NCBI GenBank assembly: GCA_020055645.1
Contig: CM034546.1
Span: forward strand, 101,866,001-101,930,000
From: Tomocerus qinae
Taxonomy: Eukaryota; Arthropoda; Collembola; Entomobryomorpha; Tomoceridae
Direction: 5' to 3'
Length of the DNA stretch: 64,000 nt
Part shown: piece after piece, positions 57,292-64,000 of the stretch
Layout of the letters: every line of letters begins with the position of its first letter
Numbering within the stretch: the first letter of the stretch is position 1
Translations under genes and position numbers: made by a program
Notes under the pieces: model-generated
Seen by the model: the letters and a program-made list of their open reading frames with translations, nothing else
Database searches by the model: none
What the model was told of the DNA's origin: nothing

Positions 57292-58130
57292 CCACCCCTC
57301 TAAATATATGTCTGAATATAATCGTATTATATTTTTAGATATGCTAGAATAATTGCCTTGAATTCTTCAGAAAATGGTATTATTCTCCATCGTTGCATTC
57401 TGGCACTATATGCATGCACTGACAGTGAATATTATTATTAATTGTTTACATTTCGTATTCCTGAGACTCCTGACACAAATTAGGTAGCTTCTCTGAACTT
57501 TTAGAACGAAAAAACGCAGTTAGTGAAGCAATAAAAAGATATGTTTTTAGGTCATGAGGTTGACGGAATAAACAACTACACATGGCAATGGAATTCTAAA
57601 GGGAAGAATGATTCATGTAATAGTTCAATAAACAGTAAGTAAGTAAATAGTGATTGTGCAAGCGTGGGTTTTGTCAGTGCTGACTCTGCTGACTGATGGA
57701 AATGGAGATTTATGCAGAGTAAAATAGATTTGAATTGCTAATGCAATAAGAGACCGACTTAATTTAATCTTAGGAAAAGCACTAAGCAAATTACTTCCTG
57801 CAAATATATACAGTTGCTATTTGCAATAGAGTCCATCTAGTCAATTGTCTGTTTTGTTGTCTTCAGAAATATGTGCCAGAAATTGCAATTGAAATGAAGC
57901 TGTTAGCGGTACTTTAATAAGGTACAAAAATGACGAACGCACACACCACCTAATCAGCTAACCAAAGTTTATGATTTTCTAGTGATGAATATTGCATTTA
58001 GTCACACACACCATACTGCATAGAATGCTAGATCATCATTAATTACCATTGGAGTGCTTAGTGAAATTAAAGGGCATTGCTGAGTTGGGAATTAAAGTAC
58101 ATGTTTAGCTAAGCCGAGTTCAGCATCAAC
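57292..58130. other. Upstream region of gene C, nothing recognised
   Basis: AT-rich sequence without element ends or coding potential. It should contain the gene C promoter, but no motif could be supported. Confidence 0.4.
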
Positions 58131-59519
58131 ATGAAAACTACCCGCATTTTATCTCTATTGTTTTCGGTTTCACAATTTATACTTGTGCTAAAGTTAATTG
58201 AATATGTACGAGGGGAAGAAACAGAACTGGGCTTCAAAAACCGGCAACCGAAACATTTTTTCGTCGCTCCTGGAATTCAAAAAAGAAAGAAAAACAAACC
58301 TTGGTTGACAACTTCTTCCACAACAGAGGAGTCCATTTCTGCGACAGATACTTCAAGAAATAGTTCCGAACTTGGAATAGATGAATACAAGTTCCAGAGG
58401 AAAATTCTTAATGAAACTCTGTCCAGCAATATTACCAGAAGAAACGATTCCAAAATTCAGCTGGGTAGAATTGAAAAAATAGGAGTAGCAAAGCAAGAAA
58501 ATACCAATAATAGCTCACAAACACCTACCTTAAGTGCCAGCAATGTGCCAAACGACAATACAGGAAGATTGTGCCCGGTGAGATTCTTTTTCTGGAAATT
58601 CTGCCCTTTGGACATTCCATTCATCAGACTCTTGATGCCTAAGCACCTTTATGAAGACGCTTAAGCTTCTTTAGACATTGCTATATGTAGAATGCGTTAC
58701 TTTTTATGTATAGTCAAAATCACAAGTTCATGTCACTACAGAAAAGCAACAGACAGAGACGTTAAGTAAATTGATCATCTAATGCAACTTAAAGACTATA
58801 ATACTATAATACTGGACAATTCCATTATACACTACTAGTGTTTAAATAAATATTATATTACTATGCCATAGTGCTATAGTGTAGTGTGAATACATTTAGA
58901 TAAAGATAAAGGTAAGACATTTTTACTGGACAACGTTTTTCTACACAATTATGACGAAATAACTAACTGATTTATAGCTTTATTATCAGTATTCTATGCT
59001 TTTGCAAGCACCATATTCCCACTATTATTTAGTCATAATATTTTGCCTCTTTACAATGATAAATAAATTTTCTTAGAATTTGCAATTAATTGTATTTGTT
59101 CCATTTAGACTTGTGCTAATGGAGGATGCGACGGAAATGTTTCAGGATCAAGTTTCCCAATAATCCCTATAGTTGTAGCCGTTGTTGCTGCAGTTATTTG
59201 GTTTTTTGTATTTTTGTGGATAGTTCTTGGTAGTAAGAAAGACGATGACACAACTGAAGGGTATGGGACATAATTATCATTTTTTTAAATCATTGATTCG
59301 CTCTAGTGTATATGACGTCCACCTCTCAGCATTAATAGTTACTGATTATATTTCATTTTTTTGGACAGGTACGGTTATGGTGGTGGCAACCTCGGGGGAT
59401 CTCTTCCATCTATTACTTACAATAACAACATGGCAAGATCAATTAATGATTTTCTTCGTTCTGAAGAAATTGGCAGATTGACAAAATTCGTTCTTAACGC
59501 TTTCGATAAGTTTTCATGA
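58131..59519 (+). CDS. Small type I membrane protein, family member C (3 exons)
   Basis: Unrecognised family. Exons 58131-58577, 59109-59260 (152 bp, as in gene B), 59369-59519 join in phases 0 and 2 to 249 residues. Signal peptide about 1-28. The ectodomain is basic then Ser/Thr/Asn-rich with several N-x-S/T sites (NETL, NITR, NNSS), suggesting glycosylation. Exon 1 ends GRLCP; exon 2 opens TCANGGCDGN, then FPIIP and a transmembrane helix (about 167-190), then KKDDD. The tail is GYGYGGGNLGGSLPS and ends EEIGRLTKFVLNAFDKFS. An AATAAA occurs at 59702-59707. Confidence 0.87.
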
Positions 59520-61056
59520 TGATTTACAAGAGGATCGATATTTATTCAACTCCAGTGCATAAGTAATTTGCCGTGCACAACGAAACGAATTTTCTGACTG
59601 ACCAAATCTAACAAAACTTTGGGGATTTTTGTTTACTAATTAATTTTGCACGAGTCGAGTCACAATTACCTCATCTGTTATCTGGTAGTCTGTAAATACT
59701 TAATAAATACCAGTGCAAATACAAATTATAAAAATGAATTTATCTATGAACTGTATCCTCCAATCATGTAACTAACAATCATTTGTGTAAATAAAAATTT
59801 TTCGATTTAAAGCAAACATTTAGAATTTAGCATGTTCCCTTTTATGAAAAAAATTGCATATACATGCGCGTAAAAATACTTCGGTCTCAGAATGTTGATT
59901 GCATTGATGTGAAATATTTCATTCGTGGTATTGCATTTTATATGCAATAAATATCTTATTCTCAGAAAATTGTATTCTATACTTTGATTTATGATAAATT
60001 TAAAAAAATTCGATTTTTTGGCATTTTGTATTTGTGAAAAATATGATCTTCTTGCATCCTTGGCATATTGAATTTATGTGAACAATTTTGATTTTTGGAA
60101 AATCATTTTCAAGTGACAAATTTAATTCATGACCAATTGCAATGCTTTTCCAAAAATTTTCTTGGCTAGTTGTCTTTATCTAGAAAATATTTTATTCTCG
60201 ACAAAATTGCATATTTTGTGAAATAATATGATTTTTATTGGAAGAGGATACAAAATTAAAATTATTTCATTTCCTGACAAATAGACAGCTTATTTAGTCA
60301 AAAAATAAAATTGCTTAATTATTACAAATGTAATGTCATACTCGGTAGTTTCATCTTCATCCTATTCGAAAACTAAAAATTCCTGCATTGGTAAATTAAA
60401 ATAAAATAAAGATAATTTGTATTTATTATGTATATTACATCAAAATACCACAATATTGGATCGAATTGTTGTTTAGGAACTTTGAAAGATTTTGGACTGA
60501 CAAAAATAAATAATAACTGCAAAGCACTACGGTACAGATTACAGAACTGAATTTCGAGAACGGCTATTTTACATCTAGGCATTTTCACTAGCGCTAAAAT
60601 TTATGGCATATTCACTAGAACGAAAATTTTTGGCATATTCACTCACTAGCAAATTTTTGGCAATTTTGGACGTAGTAGACGTAATATTAATATTGGAATT
60701 ATTACGAATTTATTTGAATTATTTCGAATTAATTCGAAACTAAATCGGCAAGTGCATAATATTTCAGTTTGCAGAGGAGTGAAGAAGTGTCTCCTGGCAC
60801 AATGGACTATTGATATTAACGCAAAAAATTGTAGACGCAACTTATTACTGTACCTAACGACAAATAACAGTTAAATGACTAATTCGATGGGTAACTGCTT
60901 TAGGTAATGATGTTATTCAAATCATGATCTTTGGCACTGGTATTTTCGAGTACTGAAGCCAGTTAAACCACGATCATTAAAAGCAAAGTGGAAATAGTTG
61001 TATAAGCAATGGGTTCTCAGACAAAGTACAATTGAAATCTTTTCAACTGACAAAAA
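59520..61056. other. Intergenic region between genes C and D
   Basis: AT-rich. Beyond the gene C AATAAA signals (59702-59707, 59790-59795) I see only A/T runs and no element ends. Confidence 0.4.
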
Positions 61057-61768
61057 ATGGCTTCATCTTCCCCTCTAGTCATTTTTATTTGTCAATTTTT
61101 ATGTGCCGTATTTTTCTTTGCGATTTGTAGTTCAAGTCTTGAACTATCTAATAGTGAAGCTAAGAATATTAGCAGCAAAAATTCACATTTCAATGAGAGA
61201 ACACTCTCTTTAATTAATCAAACTATTATAGGAGTTCTTACTACTCCTATAGGGGACTTCTTTCGTCCGGTAAGCATAATGGATCTAAAAGATTACACAC
61301 CTCATCACTTTTCTAATTGTGGAGTGCATCAATTATAGCCTACAATATTCACTAAACAATCTTTGTAATGATTATTATTACGCTATCAATTCTAGGGTCA
61401 ATTCAATCTGCAACAGTCAACGCTTCCATTCTTCATTATTTTGTTTAATATAATTGGAAATGTTATTGCCTTCATTATTTTTTTATACTTCTGGAAAGAA
61501 ATTTACTACCAGGTCCCAGATCCGTATGCGACAGTTGAGTAAGTCCATTCACCGCCAAATAATATGCGTAGATTTACATAGATATAACTGGAAAATGAAT
61601 AGAATAAATATTTGCACAAAACAATATAGCCGACTGAATTTCAGAGGTAAAATTTCAATTTTCTTTTACAGTGGACCAGCACCACCTCAACTGAAGACAG
61701 ATGAAATGGGAAGTCTTACACAGAAGGTTTTACAAGCTCTATATATCTTTGAAAGAATGTTTCCGTAA
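61057..61768 (+). CDS. Small type I membrane protein, family member D (3 exons, shortest)
   Basis: Unrecognised family. Exons 61057-61269, 61396-61538, 61672-61768 join in phases 0 and 2 to 150 residues. Signal peptide about 1-27. The ectodomain is short (about 45 residues) with N-x-T/S sites. Exon 2 opens GQFNLQQST and, unlike A-C, lacks the Cys residues; LPFF and a transmembrane helix follow (about 82-104). The tail lacks GYGY, but MGSLTQKVLQALYIFERMF aligns with the terminal helix of A-C. Introns are only 126 and 133 bp. An AATAAA lies at 61794-61799. The placement, phases and tail support paralogy; the missing Cys motif makes it the most diverged member. Confidence 0.82.
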
Positions 61769-61793
61769 TTATTTTATTGCATATTGAATGTTT

Positions 61794-61799
61794 AATAAA
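61794..61799 (+). promoter_or_regulatory. Polyadenylation signal of gene D
   Basis: AATAAA, 26 bases after the stop codon of gene D. Confidence 0.65.
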
Positions 61800-63400
61800 A
61801 AATATTTATGCGAATAGCGATTATTTGTGAGAAAGTGAGACAATTATGTATTCATTTGGCTAAGTTCTATTAAGCAGTTCCGTTATTCATAGGTTGAAAC
61901 ATCAATAGTGATTTTATTATGTGCTTGTCAAACAACTATACACGTACATGTGAAAGTCGTATTTTCCATCATATTTTACATTTAACTTATAACTAGACAA
62001 ATATTCTCAGGTTGAACTAAGATATTTGTAAGATAGACTAAGATTATTAAGGTACTACTTCTAAAACAACAAACGCAGAAATGACAGACATAAATTTGTA
62101 ATGACCAACTTCTGAGAAAGCGGATAGTTTATTTTGTATTATAATCAGGTTATTGAAAGCCTCTATGAAAGCTGTTTACTTTGATAGTGGTAGTGCTACA
62201 ATTATGGCAATTGCAAATTATTTGTTGAGATTTATCATATCGTGCAACATTTATATTACATAGATTAGTAGCATTGCATTTAATTGTAGTTGGTTTGATA
62301 TACCTAACTATTTCACGCAGGTACATTTAAAAGACACTGGATAGGTTATAGTTATAATAGTATAGGTTACATCAATATTTGTAAGACTAAACATTCAATT
62401 ATACACATACTAGATTATAGACAGACAGTAGTATAATATTCATATTCTATTCATAAGATTGTATATAAATGTGACCTACAATAAAATTGTAAATTCAAGC
62501 GAATTGTGGCAAACCAAATTGTATGGTAATATTTCAATACTTTCAATGTAGAGGTAATGTTTTAATACGATCCAATGTTTCAATGAACATGACTAACTTG
62601 TATTAATTACAAATTAAAATACAACTAAATTAAAATAAGAATTACTAAAATATGTCTATTTGCTGTGAGCTGGACTGAGAATTATTCCATTTGTAGAGTG
62701 CTAGTGCTAAGAGAATGTAAGATACTCGGGAAGGTACATCGAAGCCTTACAGTTTATATGATTTTTAATTAGCTCTATGATATACATAATATATATTATT
62801 AGGAATAGGTATAGTTATAATATATTCGCCAAATGTAACTTACATCCCTTGATGAACATAATAGCTTAATAAAAAGCCAATATAAAAGTTACGAAAATTA
62901 AATATTCCGGTATGGCCAGCATGATGATAAAGTGAAACTCGTTCCACTCAGCGACAATACTTCTAAAATTAAAATAATTGATACTATCTATAGTCCAGAT
63001 AAATAATCTTGAATTCCAGATTCCACGATGCTACAGCATCTTGAAAAAGTTGCATTGTTTATGGAATAACATATGATATACACTTGAAATCTGCTTGAAA
63101 TCATTTTTTAAAAATTTAAAGGGCCATTCGTTCAAAAGGAATGACATATTTATGAATTGTCATTGTCACGTTCTTTGTAATGAGTTCGACTCGAACTATT
63201 TCCTCTGCAGGAAATACTACAAACATTAGGCAACATTAAGAAAAGCATCCTAGTTTATTTGTGCACAAAGTAATAATCTACATTACTTATATCTGTCGGC
63301 ATTTTGTCCCTGATTATGATATTCACCCACATCACAATTATAATGAAGTTAAGGAAGATGATGCCTAATAACATTTCCTAACATTGGAAACAACACAGCT
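61800..63400. other. Intergenic region between genes D and E
   Basis: AT-rich, unique-looking sequence. No repeat ends, no coding potential. The minus-strand AATAAA at about 63254-63259 probably belongs to gene E. Confidence 0.4.
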
Positions 63401-64000
63401 TTACAGATCCGATTGGTCTTCTTCCCTTTCATCATTATCTTCTTGACAGCTTTCTTCAGACATCATTGTAACATCTTCAGAAATATCTGTAGGGGGTAGG
63501 GCTTTCAGACTAGCACAATCATCCATATGCTCCGACTCTGAATCCGAAAATGAAGTGCCCAAAGAAGAGACTACAGCTTCACTAAAATATTAAGAATATT
63601 TTTTCATGATTCCCTCAAACTTAATTATTGTCAATACAAGTAACGAACATGCCCAATGTTGATTTTTATGATTTTGATAATTATAACTAACCTGTGTCGG
63701 TCAATAAGTTGCTTAGATTTGTGAACAAGAGTCATCCAATTCACCGACTGAGCAGCGGACTGATATCCGTAAGAGCCGTGTCCCTGAAAACTGTTTGTGG
63801 CTCCAATTCCTATTCCGATTCCAGGCATAGCATATCCAGGCTTTTCTGAGCTTTTAATTCCCACGGAGCCTGATATCAGATGTGATTTTTCTTCGTAAAT
63901 TTCGTCACTCATTTCGCTTGCACCAGTAAGAATAGAAGGGTCAAATTTCATTCCAGGCTTTTCCGGAAGGGACCCTAGCTTTTTAGCTACACTTAAGAGA
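63401..64000 (-). CDS. Unrecognised gene E, last two exons (5' partial)
   Basis: Exons 64000-63692 (open to the window edge) and 63581-63401 join in phase to at least 163 residues. The visible part starts LSVAKKLGSLPEKPGMKFDP, passes a Gly/Ile/Tyr-rich segment (GIGIGIGATN, GHGSYGYQSAAQ), then NWMTLVHKSKQLIDRH, and ends in an acidic Ser-rich tail (SEESCQEDNDEREEDQSDL). No transmembrane segment is in view. GSYGY followed by a short amphipathic segment recalls the tails of genes A-D, but the likeness is weak. I do not recognise a function. Confidence 0.72.

Overview
This is eukaryotic (metazoan) nuclear DNA. It is AT-rich, the genes are split by GT-AG introns, and most of the remaining sequence is nested mobile elements. 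A centrosomal/ciliary gene (CEP290) and a sperm flagellar channel subunit (CatSper family) sit next to each other, so the animal has cilia and flagellated sperm. I cannot name the phylum from the sequence.

Layout. (1) 38-4207, + strand: the last nine visible exons of a CEP290 orthologue, entering from outside the window. (2) 27700-4827, - strand: a complete ten-exon gene for a CatSper delta/epsilon-type accessory subunit, about 1,541 residues. I assembled it by matching splice phases across about 23 kb. It converges tail-to-tail on CEP290, with about 620 bp between the stop codons, and its introns are packed with transposons. (3) 34273-61768, + strand: four paralogous small genes (A-D) of a family I do not recognise. 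Each has three exons: signal peptide plus variable ectodomain; short Cys/Asn motif plus transmembrane helix; and a cytoplasmic tail ending in a conserved amphipathic helix. A decayed fragment of gene B lies just upstream of B. (4) 64000-63401, - strand: the 3' end of another gene, unrecognised.

Mobile DNA fills the introns and the 38-53 kb interval. It includes: a P-element-like foldback transposon (8-bp target duplication, THAP domain inside its long terminal repeats) and a 46-bp palindromic relic of the same family; a PIF/Harbinger element with TTA duplications and a related 140-bp MITE; a ~2.9-kb DDE-type transposon pseudogene nested inside a hAT-like element; a Ginger-like element with 305-bp terminal inverted repeats and a Cys-rich coding remnant; an ORF1-only non-LTR retroelement with a 16-bp target duplication; many hAT-type MITEs with 8-bp duplications; and a Helentron-like family carrying 36-38 bp minisatellites. 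Several are nested two or three deep.

The best candidate for something undescribed is the A-D gene family. Splice phases agree in all members and the second exon is 152 bp in both B and C, while the ectodomains have diverged beyond recognition. That pattern suggests fast-evolving, lineage-specific surface proteins with a conserved membrane/cytoplasmic module. No tRNA, rRNA or CRISPR was seen.
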